From: Sedimentisphaerales bacterium
GTDB taxonomy: Bacteria; Planctomycetota; Phycisphaerae; Sedimentisphaerales; SG8-4
Reading direction: 5' to 3'
Length of the DNA: 13,533 bases
Assembly (NCBI GenBank): GCA_016932895.1
Contig: JAFGCA010000323.1
Location: 1 to 13,533, forward strand
The stretch's first letter is position 1; each line of letters begins with the position of its first letter. Both the position numbers and the translations under genes were made by a program. Under the pieces are notes generated by a model. The model searched no databases and was not told the DNA's origin. It worked only from the letters and a program-made list of their open reading frames with translations. This document shows positions 1 to 6,547 of this stretch, piece after piece.

Positions 1-318
1 CTGGAATGGCCCGTGGTCTTCATTCCCTGGCTGGCCGACGGGCGTTTCCCCACCGACATGGCGATGAACAAGGACGAGGACCTCCAGGAAGAGCGACGCG
101 TCTTCCACGTCGCCGTTACCCGCGCCCGCGACGAAATCTATCTCGTCGTCCCGCAGGTCTACCGCAACCGCGGCGGAAACCTGATCATGATGAAGCCCAG
201 CCGCTTCCTCACCGAACTCGCGCAAGACCTCACCGAGCCCATGGAACTCGAAGAAGGCCTGCCCCACCTAATCGCCGGCGCCGGCCCCAACCTCCTCCCA
301 CCTCCGCAGCAGGCGTAA
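1..318 (+). CDS. UvrD/PcrA/Rep-family DNA helicase, C-terminal end (partial)
   Basis: This is the last 105 residues of an SF1A 3'-5' DNA helicase; the gene begins before the window. Visible are the end of motif V/Va (LEWPVVFIPWLADGRFP at the first base) and motif VI (EERRVFHVAVTRARDE, about residues 30-45). In this family motif VI carries the arginine finger that contacts ATP in the second RecA-like domain. A 'PSRFLTEL' segment follows, as in Rep/PcrA proteins, and then a short acidic, proline-rich tail ending in TAA. Proteins of this group unwind DNA in excision and mismatch repair or at stalled forks. Which member this is (UvrD, PcrA, Rep or a related type) cannot be told from the tail alone. 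The lexA gene downstream fits a repair neighbourhood, but the roughly 480-base gap argues against a tight operon. Confidence 0.86.
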   Translation: MEWPVVFIPWLADGRFPTDMAMNKDEDLQEERRVFHVAVTRARDEIYLVVPQVYRNRGGNLIMMKPSRFLTELAQDLTEPMELEEGLPHLIAGAGPNLLPPPQQA

Positions 319-555
319 CCCTTAACTCCACGCGACTGGGTCTCTTCATCTGAGCTTGCAGTGACGTCGACCTTTTTCGGGTGTCGGTCCCATATTATTG
401 CTGGTCCTCGACGGGCAGATGGGCCGGGTGAAAAAGTGGCGGCTCGGGGCTGGTTTTGTTCGGTTTTTGTTTGGGTTTTGAAGGGGGGCTGGCCGATAGA
501 AGAAGCATGCCGGTTTGGCATGTTTTGGCAACCCTCAAAGCCTGGAGTAGCAAGG
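319..555. other. Intergenic region upstream of the lexA locus
   Basis: I find no convincing gene in this stretch. In the frame that stays open from 361, third codon positions are only about half G or C by hand count (32 of 65), unlike the genes around it, and all minus-strand frames look like low-complexity shadows. The notable content is a T-rich stretch around 455-480 and a perfect palindrome at 506-522, listed separately. I see no clear intrinsic terminator for the helicase gene. Confidence 0.6.
506..522. promoter_or_regulatory. Perfect palindrome CATGCC-N5-GGCATG, candidate operator
   Basis: Two six-base arms form an exact inverted repeat around GGTTT. Flanking bases extend it to about eight pairs if a G-T wobble is allowed. 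It sits 33 bases before the ATG at 556 and about 275 bases before lexA. A short palindrome near the start of a lexA transcript is where an autoregulatory LexA site would be expected, since LexA usually represses its own gene. The motif matches neither the E. coli (CTGT-N8-ACAG) nor the Bacillus (GAAC-N4-GTTC) form, but LexA sites vary between phyla. The arm is followed by TTTT, so a weak terminator for the upstream helicase gene is the alternative. Confidence 0.3.
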
Positions 556-1047
556 ATGGATATGTACGGAGCAGGACGGATCGAACCGGTGGTGAAATTC
601 GGCCCCGGGGGCGACTATTCCTCAATCTGGCCGACCGAAGAGACGGGGTTGTGCGACCCCTCGGCCGGAGCCCTGACGAAGTTCCTGGCGTGCCTGACGG
701 AAGTCGTCGGCGTGCTTTCGGGGACGCGGTGCGGCCGGCCGGCTGCGACGGGGCGCATGACCGATCCGGCCATTATCTCGAAGGAGGACAGCGGCCATGA
801 GGCCCAGAGACATCGACTCGATCGAAGGACTGACACCGCGTCAACTGCGAGTGCTGCAGTGCATCGCGGATTTCCACGGCAGGCAATGCTATTCCCCGAC
901 GATAGCGGAACTGGCGGCGGAGCTGAGCCTAAGCCGAAGCACCGTATTCGAACACATCGCCGAGCTGCAAAGAAAAGGATTGCTCACGACTTCACCGGGC
1001 AAGGCTCGCTCTTTGAAGTTGACTTCAAGAGGGCGAAGACTGCATAG
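556..1047 (+). CDS. Candidate small ORF upstream of and overlapping lexA, unknown
   Basis: I do not recognise this product. Evidence for coding is the base bias: from 565 to 798, about 63 of 78 third positions in this frame are G or C, while the same frame before 556 shows about half. A GGAG lies 8 bases before the ATG at 556. The first 80 residues look protein-like (for example GALTKFLACLTEVVGVLSG) and contain four cysteines. The problem is the end: the frame does not stop before lexA but runs about 250 bases into it, out of frame, to 1047. That part is lexA's shadow and becomes basic and low in complexity. Either a short leader protein lost its stop or frame, or the bias is chance. Confidence is low. 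Confidence 0.25.
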   Translation: MDMYGAGRIEPVVKFGPGGDYSSIWPTEETGLCDPSAGALTKFLACLTEVVGVLSGTRCGRPAATGRMTDPAIISKEDSGHEAQRHRLDRRTDTASTASAAVHRGFPRQAMLFPDDSGTGGGAEPKPKHRIRTHRRAAKKRIAHDFTGQGSLFEVDFKRAKTA

Positions 1048-1459
1048 ACACGCTGCCGATGACAGCCCCGCAACGTCGGCGCAGGCCCTCTCGGGAATAC
1101 CGTTGCTGGGGCAGATCGCGGCCGGCATACCGGTGGAGGCGATTGAGAATCGCCGGAGCATATCGCTGGCCTCCTGTTTCAGCACCGGCGGTGACGTCTT
1201 CGCCCTGGAAGTCTCCGGCGACAGCATGATTGAAGAGAACATCTGCCCGGGTGATTACGTCGTCTGCCGCGCGGCGCAGACGGCCGAAAACGGCGACCTC
1301 GTCGTCGCCCTCGTCGACGACGGCGAAGCCACCCTCAAACGCTTCTACAGAGAGAAAGACAGAGTCCGCTTGCAGCCGGCCAACTCGAGCTACGAGCCGA
1401 TCTATTCCAACAATTGCCGCATCGAAGCGGTCGTTGTGGGCCTGTTGCGAAAGCTGTGA
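797..1459 (+). CDS. lexA: LexA repressor, SOS response regulator with self-cleaving peptidase domain
   Basis: LexA binds operators of DNA-damage genes as a dimer and, when RecA filaments form on single-stranded DNA, cuts itself to release repression. The 220-residue protein has the standard two parts. Residues 10-75 form the winged helix-turn-helix (SPTIAELAAELSLSRSTVFEHIAEL, read in two pieces). Residues 100-220 form the S24-type peptidase. The cleavage bond is Ala109-Gly110 in GQIAAGIPVEA, the nucleophile is Ser143 in SGDSMIEEN, and the general base is Lys181 in EATLKRFYRE, so all catalytic parts are present. The start is fixed by an AAGGAGG ribosome site at 781-787, 9 bases before the ATG. 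The length is slightly above the usual 200 residues because of a longer hinge. Its stop lies only 9 bases from the stop of the convergent DUF1080 relic. Confidence 0.95.
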   Translation: MRPRDIDSIEGLTPRQLRVLQCIADFHGRQCYSPTIAELAAELSLSRSTVFEHIAELQRKGLLTTSPGKARSLKLTSRGRRLHRHAADDSPATSAQALSGIPLLGQIAAGIPVEAIENRRSISLASCFSTGGDVFALEVSGDSMIEENICPGDYVVCRAAQTAENGDLVVALVDDGEATLKRFYREKDRVRLQPANSSYEPIYSNNCRIEAVVVGLLRKL

Positions 1460-1468
1460 TGCCGCCGG

Positions 1469-1651
1469 CTACTTGAGACGCTTGACCTTGATGTTGCGGC
1501 ACCACACGGGCTTACCATGGTCCTGGAATCCGAAGACACCTTCGCGGGCCATGTCCTTGTAGGCGATGTTGAGCTTGTTGCCCGCGCAGGAGCACAGGCC
1601 CAGCGAAGCCATCGCGAGACAGGCCGGCAACAACGATCGCCGGTGTGACAT
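1469..1651 (-). pseudogene. Relic of a secreted DUF1080 (3-keto-disaccharide hydrolase-type) gene: signal peptide plus C-terminal tail
   Basis: Sixty codons, all in one open frame. Residues 1-22 are a bacterial export signal (MSHRR, hydrophobic core, then LCSC as a possible lipobox). From about residue 25 the sequence turns at once into the last strand region of the DUF1080 family: GVFGFQDHGKPVWCRNIKVKRL matches the usual ending of the type G-x-I-G-L-Q-D-H-G-x-P-V-W-F-R-N-I-x-I-x-x-L. Full members have over 200 residues in a concanavalin-like fold, so nearly the whole domain is missing. The start is firm: AAGGAG lies 8 bases before the ATG on the minus strand. I read it as an internal, in-frame deletion that left the two gene ends joined. 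It may still be made as a tiny lipoprotein, but activity is very unlikely. Confidence 0.72.
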
Positions 1652-1685
1652 TTCTGAATCTCCTTACTCGTACCACCATTCGATA

Positions 1686-1698
1686 GGTTCCAGGAACC
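1686..1698. repeat. Perfect 13-bp palindrome GGTTCC-A-GGAACC
   Basis: An exact inverted repeat with one central base lies 35 bases upstream of the start of the DUF1080 relic (minus strand). It is in the right place for an operator of that gene's promoter. It is too short, and lacks a T-tract, for a terminator. Function is unknown. Confidence 0.3.
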
Positions 1699-1787
1699 GG
1701 CGGGTTGCTGACACGTATACCTGGAAACGGGTTCTTGTTAACGGAATCTGACCCCCGATGCAAGCGGGCGACGGCCGAAGTTGGGCC

Positions 1788-1815
1788 TTGCGGTAGACCG
1801 TAGAATCACGATAAT
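1788..1815 (+). promoter_or_regulatory. Possible promoter for the PQQ-type propeller gene
   Basis: TTGCGG (1788-1793) is separated by 16 bases from GATAAT (1810-1815). The -10 element matches consensus in five of six positions and the -35 in three. It would give a leader of about 115 bases before the ATG at 1936, in a region with no gene on either strand. Confidence 0.33.
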
Positions 1816-1935
1816 GATGCCGCCTTGGGGTCGGTAGGAGATTTGGTACGCTTGGGTCGGAGGGTACTCGATGGCGTGACGGCACGATGGGAGTGTCGCT
1901 GCGCAGAAACGGATACTTGGATCAGGGGTGCAGGA

Positions 1936-3225
1936 ATGAAGCAACGAGAGATTCTTGGCAGTGTTCGCAACGTTGGAATGAGCGTGTGCGTGTTGGTACT
2001 TACCTTGCCTATGTGTGGGGCGCGGTCGGAGAACTGGCCGCGCTTTCGCGGGCCCTACGGGCAGGGTATCAGCAACGCGAAGACGATACCGAGCCAATGG
2101 TCCGAGCAGGACTTCAATTGGAAAGTGGAACTGCCGGGCGAGGGACACTCCTCGCCGGTTGTCTGGGGCGCCAGGGTTTTTGTCACCTGTGCGCGGGAGA
2201 AGGAGGCCAGGGGCTTTACGGTCTGTGTGAATGCCCTGGATGGCAGGGAGTTTTGGCGGCGCGAGCACAACCTTGGCAAGTATCCGAAGAACGGATTGAA
2301 CAGTTACGCCGCGGCCACACCGGCCGTCGACGCCGAGCGGCTCTACGTCGTATGGCCAGGAGCGGCCGAAACCAGCCTGGTGGCATTGACGCACAAGGGC
2401 GAGCCTGTCTGGAGCATCAGGTTGCCGGGGTCTCGCGCCCGACACGGACTGGGCGGCTCGCCGATCGTCGTGGGCGACCTCGTCGTCCTCGCCCACGAGC
2501 AGGACGAGAATAATGACAACGTTCCCAGCATGTGGCTGGCGGTCGACGGGAAATCAGGCGCGATTCGGTGGCGTTACGAACACCCGGAAAGCACGCAGGC
2601 TTCGTATTCGACCCCATGCGTATACCGGGGTCCGGGCGGAGAAGCTGAACTGATCTTCACGAGCAATTCGCATGGCATCGCGGCGCTCGATCCTGCCACG
2701 GGAAAACTGCTGTGGAAGACAGCTTCGGCCCTGCCGGCGCGTGTGGTCAGCTCCGCGGTTCTTGCGGATGGGACGGTGGTCGCGACGTGCGGACGGGGCG
2801 GAAGGGGGGTGCGACTGGCCGCCGTAAGGCCCGGTTCCGACGGTGGCTCACAGGCGGCCCGCGAGGTGTACGGGCTCGACAGTCGCATCGTTCCGTATGT
2901 CCCGACCGGGGTCGCCTACGACGGGTTGCTCTTTGCATTTCATGACGGGGGCACCGTGTCCTGTCTTCGCAGCGGTACCGGCGAGGTGCTCTGGAGCGAG
3001 AAGCCGGCCGGCCGATTCTACGGCTCGCCCGTCTGCGTCAACGGGGTGCTCTACTGCATTACGATCGACGGCGACGTTGTCGTGCTGCAGGCGTCGGTGA
3101 GCTACAAGCTCCTGGCGGTCAATCCCCTGGGCCAGAAGAGTCACGCGACGCCCGCCGTGGCGGACGGACGGATGTACTTGCGAACACTGTCGCGCCTGGT
3201 CTCGATTGGCGTCGGCGGGCAGTGA
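1936..3225 (+). CDS. Secreted PQQ-type beta-propeller repeat protein (BamB-like fold)
   Basis: A 429-residue exported protein built of repeated propeller blades. After a basic start, residues 12-29 form a hydrophobic signal segment, followed by ENWPRFRGPYGQG (residues 32-44), a common opening of planctomycete PQQ-repeat proteins. Blade motifs with the typical A/G-x-D-x-x-T-G-x-x-x-W pattern recur: LDGREFWRR, VDGKSGAIRWRYE, LDPATGKLLWKT and RSGTGEVLWSE. The fold is shared by quinoprotein dehydrogenases and BamB, but I see no catalytic or cofactor feature, so an enzymatic role should not be assumed; scaffolding or binding outside the inner membrane is as likely. The open frame extends upstream to 1825, but the ATG at 1936 with GGGG 7 bases before it is chosen because it puts the signal peptide at the N-terminus. 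It converges with the FHA gene with 35 bases between stops. Confidence 0.85.
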   Translation: MKQREILGSVRNVGMSVCVLVLTLPMCGARSENWPRFRGPYGQGISNAKTIPSQWSEQDFNWKVELPGEGHSSPVVWGARVFVTCAREKEARGFTVCVNALDGREFWRREHNLGKYPKNGLNSYAAATPAVDAERLYVVWPGAAETSLVALTHKGEPVWSIRLPGSRARHGLGGSPIVVGDLVVLAHEQDENNDNVPSMWLAVDGKSGAIRWRYEHPESTQASYSTPCVYRGPGGEAELIFTSNSHGIAALDPATGKLLWKTASALPARVVSSAVLADGTVVATCGRGGRGVRLAAVRPGSDGGSQAAREVYGLDSRIVPYVPTGVAYDGLLFAFHDGGTVSCLRSGTGEVLWSEKPAGRFYGSPVCVNGVLYCITIDGDVVVLQASVSYKLLAVNPLGQKSHATPAVADGRMYLRTLSRLVSIGVGGQ

Positions 3226-3260
3226 CGCCTGCTGTGACAGCCAGTCTCGATTCCTTACGT

Positions 3261-3845
3261 CTACGGCGTTTTGTCCTCGGGAAGCCAGACCCAGGAATCT
3301 GCGGACGTGTCGCAGTCGTTCGCGGCGGGATGCGCCGGAGCCTCGGTCCGGTAGTACACGTACGTGCTCGTTCGTGAGGGGCCCAGGGAAATGACGTCGG
3401 CCTGGGCGAGGACGGCGCCTTCGCCGCCGGGGTCCACACGCGCATCGTTGACGAACGTGCCGCACGTGCTGTCCAGGTCGATCACGATATGCCGGATGCC
3501 GCGACCGGTAGTATGCCGAATCACCTTCGCATGGATCCGGGACACTTCGCGCGGTACGAAAAACAACGTATCGGCGGCATAATAGTCGGGACCGCAGTCG
3601 CTGGGTTCCTCCATGATCGTCGGCGGCCGGCCCAGCACGACCTCATCGGTATTGAGAGAGACGATGCCGACCGTGGAGGGCCCCGTCCCCAGAAGGTAGG
3701 CGCCGCCGTGGAGCCGTTCGAGGGCCGCTCTGATCTCGCGCTTCCGCTCGGCGACGTCGGTATTCATGATGAACTCAATGTCCTTGAGCCGGGAGAGCCG
3801 GATGAGTTTGTCGATTTTGAGGAGGATGGGGTCGTGCTCGTTCAT
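3261..3845 (-). CDS. FHA-domain protein (phosphothreonine-binding), cytoplasmic
   Basis: A 194-residue soluble protein with no signal peptide or membrane segment. Residues 1-45 are helical and charged. An FHA domain spans about residues 60-160, with the family's landmarks visible: LGR at 71-73, SRIHA at 102-106, the D-S-T-C-G-T-F-V-N stretch at 125-133, and ADVISLG at 149-155. FHA domains recognise phosphothreonine on partner proteins, usually in Ser/Thr kinase signalling. The Gly-Arg, Ser-Arg-x-His and Asn residues normally used in binding are all kept. A loop of about 20 extra residues sits between the first strand and SRIHA. The open frame extends further upstream, but the ATG at 3845 is preferred because AAGGG lies 5 bases before it and the extension is arginine-rich and unlike protein. 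No kinase or phosphatase gene is visible nearby, so the partner is unknown. Confidence 0.85.
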   Translation of the reverse strand: MNEHDPILLKIDKLIRLSRLKDIEFIMNTDVAERKREIRAALERLHGGAYLLGTGPSTVGIVSLNTDEVVLGRPPTIMEEPSDCGPDYYAADTLFFVPREVSRIHAKVIRHTTGRGIRHIVIDLDSTCGTFVNDARVDPGGEGAVLAQADVISLGPSRTSTYVYYRTEAPAHPAANDCDTSADSWVWLPEDKTP

Positions 3846-4070
3846 GATGGCCCTTACGATTACGCTTGTTGCTGAGCCCGGCGCCGCTACGGGCGGACGC
3901 TGCCGGTGGCAAAGGAATTCGTCAAGATGGCGCTCAACCGACCGTTTCACGACGAAAAGACGAAGGGTAGATACCATCGCCCGGTGGCCGTGTCAAGAGT
4001 CTCTTCTCTAAAACGGAGAGCGTGTGTCAGCGTTGTGTTGAGCGGATGGTCGTCTGGATAAGGCAAAAGG

Positions 4071-4099
4071 TTGCAGGGCGCTACGCACTGTAGTATGGT
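4071..4099 (+). promoter_or_regulatory. Possible promoter for the PHP phosphoesterase gene
   Basis: TTGCAG (4071-4076), a 17-base spacer and TATGGT (4094-4099) lie in the divergent gap between the FHA and PHP genes. Matches are partial (three and four of six). The leader to the ATG at 4164 would be about 58 bases. Confidence 0.33.
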
Positions 4100-4163
4100 A
4101 CCGGCGGTTCACCGGACGACAATCGTTGTGTGTAGGGTGATGTAGAAAAAGAAAGGGGTCTCG

Positions 4164-5291
4164 ATGAACGTGATGATACGACGCCGATGTGCCGTAGTGG
4201 GGGTGTTCTTCGTTTTGTTTCAGGCCGCCGTTCTCTGCGGGCAGGCCCGGCGCGAAATCCAGTTGCCGGACATTATGGGGTACACGACGTTGAAATGCGA
4301 TTTGCATATGCATACGGTGTTCTCCGATGGACTTGTCTGGCCGACCGTGCGTGTCGACGAGGCGTGGCGTGAGGGGCTGGACGTCATCTCAATCACGGAC
4401 CATATCGAGTATCAGCCCCATAAGAAGGACGTTCCGACGAATCACAACCGGCCGTACGAGATCGCGCTGCGCCGGGCGCAGGAACGTGACATTCTCCTGA
4501 TTCGTGGTGCCGAAATCACCCGGGATACGCCGCCGGGGCACTTCAACGCCATTTTCGTGCAAGATGTCGATCCGCTGGATACCGAGAACCTGCTCGATTG
4601 CATGGCGGCCGCCGACAAGCAGGGCGCGTTTATCTTCTGGAATCACCCCGGCTGGAAGCCGGAGCACAAGGGATGGTTCGAGATTCACACAACGCTTTAT
4701 GAGAAGAAGTACATGCGCGGCATCGAGGTCGTCAACGGCCGCACGTACTATCCCGAGGCCCACGAGTGGGCGCTGCAGAAGAATCTCACGTTCCTGGCAA
4801 ACTCGGACATTCATGCACCGATGACGCTCGAGCAGACTACACCCGAGGAGCATCGTCCGATGACGCTTGTCTTTGTGAAAGAAAAGAGCATCGCTGCCGT
4901 AAAGGACGCGCTCCTGGCGGGGCGAACCGCTGTCTGGTATGAGGATCAGCTTATCGGCAAAGCTTCGTACCTTGATGCGGTTTTCCAGGAGGCCAGCGAG
5001 ATCAGGGACATCCAGTACGGCCCCGGGAACGTGGTTCGCTTCGCCGTTGAGAACACCTGCGACGTCGCTCTCGATCTGGAGCGGACCGGAAGCATCGGTC
5101 CCCGGGAGCTGAGGATCCCGCCCCACTCCAAGGCGTTGCTCAAGGTCAAGGTGCCCAGCACCGAGGCGCCCACGAAGCTGTCGTACAGGGCCCGCAATTT
5201 CGTGGTGTCGCCGAACAAAGGGCTGCCCGTGAGCTTTATGATCGCAGGCCGGCTTGCCATCGAGGTAAACCTGGAAGTGACGCCGAAATAG
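4164..5291 (+). CDS. Secreted PHP-domain metal-dependent phosphoesterase, Sb-PDE type
   Basis: A 375-residue exported hydrolase. Residues 1-27 are a signal peptide (basic RRR, then a hydrophobic run ending LCGQA). A PHP domain fills about residues 37-280, and the metal-binding series is complete: His48-x-His50 and Asp55 in CDLHMHTVFSDG, Asp79-His80 in SITDHIEY, Glu117 in GAEIT, His126 in GHFN, His161 in WNHPGW, and Asp215-x-His217 in NSDIH. Such enzymes hold two or three metal ions and hydrolyse phosphate esters. The stretch YTTLKCDLHMHTVFSDG and the following WPTVRVDEAWREGLD resemble the Sb-PDE group, named for a Sphingobium phosphodiesterase acting on haloalkyl phosphate diesters. The substrate here is not known. 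The last 90 residues form a beta-rich C-terminal domain. AAAGGGG lies 6 bases before the ATG. It converges with the DUF2959 gene. Confidence 0.86.
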   Translation: MNVMIRRRCAVVGVFFVLFQAAVLCGQARREIQLPDIMGYTTLKCDLHMHTVFSDGLVWPTVRVDEAWREGLDVISITDHIEYQPHKKDVPTNHNRPYEIALRRAQERDILLIRGAEITRDTPPGHFNAIFVQDVDPLDTENLLDCMAAADKQGAFIFWNHPGWKPEHKGWFEIHTTLYEKKYMRGIEVVNGRTYYPEAHEWALQKNLTFLANSDIHAPMTLEQTTPEEHRPMTLVFVKEKSIAAVKDALLAGRTAVWYEDQLIGKASYLDAVFQEASEIRDIQYGPGNVVRFAVENTCDVALDLERTGSIGPRELRIPPHSKALLKVKVPSTEAPTKLSYRARNFVVSPNKGLPVSFMIAGRLAIEVNLEVTPK

Positions 5292-5344
5292 GGCCGGCCG
5301 GAGTGGAGTGGCATCCATTCCCGCGCGGGCCGGGCGCGCAGCCC

Positions 5345-5992
5345 CTATTCCTCGTCCATCGCGTCGATAAACGCGTTGGCCTCGGCGATGGATTCCTCCA
5401 TCTCCTCAATCAGGGCCGCCACGTTCGTCTTGACGGATCGCAACTCGTCCTGGAGGGATGCGACCGCCTGGGCGTTCAGGTTATGCTTGAGAAACAGCAC
5501 CTGATCGTGGAAGGCCGAGAGGACCGGTGCGATCTTCATTTCGGCGCCGCGCATCGCCCCGACCAGACGCGCGTAACGCAGACGCGTCTCGCGAAGCTTC
5601 TGCTCGCTGCGCTCCTTCAGCGTCTCATTGGTGTATTCCTCAAGCTCCTTGGCCCACTCCTTGAAGAGCGCCTCGCCCACGTTTTCCACGTCGTTGATTC
5701 GCTTTGTGACGGCTTTGGCCTTCGCTTCGCTCCGCTCATATTCGCTCTTGAGCTTTTTGTACGTCGCTTCGAGCTGCCCGCCGTCAAAGTTCACGAGTGC
5801 GGCGAACTGCTCGAAGGCCGACTGGAACTGCTCCTTGGCCTCCTGCTGTGCGTCTCGTGCGTCCTGGACGCGATCCACCAGCATCTCGCGCTTGTGGTAG
5901 CCGAGCTTCTCCATGGTGCCGTAGTACATTCCCTGACAGCCGCAGAGAAACACGACCGCGCCGGCGAGAACGTGGGACCTGACCCGTTTCAT
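5345..5992 (-). CDS. DUF2959 family coiled-coil lipoprotein
   Basis: A 215-residue predicted lipoprotein. After MKRVR and a hydrophobic core comes LCGC, with Cys19 as the likely lipidated residue. The rest is almost entirely charged helix with heptad-like runs (for example VQDARDAQQEAKEQFQSAFE, ALFKEWAKELEEYT, SLQDELRSVKTNVAALIEEM), so a long coiled coil in the periplasm is expected. The opening YYGTMEKLGYHKREMLVDRV and the stretch DQVLFLKHNLNAQAVASL match the conserved parts of DUF2959. The function of that family is not established. The open frame continues upstream without a stop, but the ATG at 5992, with AAAGG 7 bases before it and the signal directly after it, is clearly the start. Its nearest good promoter lies about 510 bases upstream, implying either a very long leader or an unseen closer promoter. 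Confidence 0.85.
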   Translation of the reverse strand: MKRVRSHVLAGAVVFLCGCQGMYYGTMEKLGYHKREMLVDRVQDARDAQQEAKEQFQSAFEQFAALVNFDGGQLEATYKKLKSEYERSEAKAKAVTKRINDVENVGEALFKEWAKELEEYTNETLKERSEQKLRETRLRYARLVGAMRGAEMKIAPVLSAFHDQVLFLKHNLNAQAVASLQDELRSVKTNVAALIEEMEESIAEANAFIDAMDEE

Positions 5993-6132
5993 CTTTGTGC
6001 CTTTCAAAAGCCGTCGGTGCAAATTGGACACCACAATTGTAAAGTGTCCCGTACGACAATCAAGGCAATTGGCAGGGAACCGTTCGAATGTTTCCAGGCC
6101 AGGCTTGCGGCCGGGTTGCGCTGCCGGGTCGC

Positions 6133-6498
6133 CTATAAATACCAAGCCCCGTTTCGCTTGGAAACGGGGCTCGATTGGTGGAGGCAGGTGATAGAGAGCT
6201 GCCTTCATGGGAGAGGCGATAGCAATTGTGGTGTGGGTTGCGGCTTTGGACCTTTTCTGGGTGTTCTCTGGGTTATGTTTGGAGCCCACGGGGGCTGGGT
6301 TTTCCCGGTACTGCCGAGGTGGTTGTCGGTCCCGCATTCGCCTGGTCCCGTCTGCCCTTCCTCCGGGCTTCCGGGCTCGGCAACACAGGCCGGCCAACCC
6401 GCCACCCTGCCTGCCGAACAGCGTACACTATGTGCATTGCCAAGGACCATCCTTTAACCACCTCCTCAAGTTAAGTTAAAGTTGTTTGTTCCGTCGGT
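6133..6498 (-). ncRNA. Candidate structured RNA or long structured leader, minus strand
   Basis: The stretch between the DUF2959 start and the tRNA (5993-6806) has no convincing protein gene, but this part has RNA-like organisation on the minus strand. It starts just past a TATAAT promoter and ends in a strong hairpin (6145-6171). Between them are nested pairings: CTTTAAC with GTTAAAG (6452-6458 and 6475-6481) holding GAGGAGG in the loop; CTCGGCA with TGCCGAG (6376-6382 and 6312-6318); and inside that a two-part stem at 6347-6375 with symmetric GAA/AGA internal loop and GGAGGAA apical loop when read on the minus strand. I checked for RNase P RNA, tmRNA, SRP RNA and common riboswitch signatures and saw none. 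An alternative is a small protein of 81 codons from the ATG at 6450 (stop at 6205), 10 bases after GGAGG, though its composition is not convincing. Confidence 0.3.
6145..6171 (-). terminator. Strong hairpin with 11-bp perfect stem, possible terminator
   Basis: AGCCCCGTTTC and GAAACGGGGCT pair perfectly around a five-base loop. ACCAA (6141-6145) and TTGGT (6175-6179) could alternatively extend the helix past a small bulge. On the minus strand it is followed by TGGTATTTAT, a loose T-rich run, which suits a terminator for the minus-strand transcript starting near 6498. There is no T-tract on the plus side. A regulatory hairpin in the DUF2959 leader is the alternative. Confidence 0.4.
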
Positions 6499-6504
6499 GT
6501 TCGC

Positions 6505-6531
6505 ATTATAAGTGCCGCTACGGCCCCGCAA
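6505..6531 (-). promoter_or_regulatory. Minus-strand promoter with perfect TATAAT
   Basis: Read on the minus strand, TTGCGG (6531-6526), a 15-base spacer and TATAAT (6510-6505). The -10 is exact; the spacing is short by one or two bases. Transcription would begin near 6498 and read towards the DUF2959 gene. Confidence 0.45.
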
Positions 6532-6547
6532 CGTAACGACGTTTTCA

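Noticed and set aside
456..800. Plus-strand frame ending in TGA that overlaps the lexA ATG (ATGA)
   Set aside because: The junction looks like translational coupling, but the frame is rich in Arg, Gly and Asp with weak third-position bias; the frame starting at 556 fits coding better. Kept only as part of a frameshift idea.
3226..3260. Terminator between the convergent PQQ-type and FHA genes (GCTGT-G-ACAGC)
   Set aside because: The inverted repeat is only five pairs with a one-base centre, which cannot form a normal hairpin loop, and no T-tract follows.
4389..5318. 309-codon minus-strand open frame opposite the PHP gene
   Set aside because: Shadow frame; the plus strand has the complete PHP metal-ligand set.
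6340..6390. SRP RNA or RNase P RNA signature (GGAA and GGAGGAA motifs on the minus strand)
   Set aside because: The invariant partners are missing: there is no SRP asymmetric loop around the GGAA tetraloop and no second P4 strand of RNase P.
6482..6512. Plus-strand promoter-like TTGTTT and TATAAG
   Set aside because: A 19-base spacer and poor -35 match; the same bases give a perfect TATAAT on the minus strand, which is preferred.
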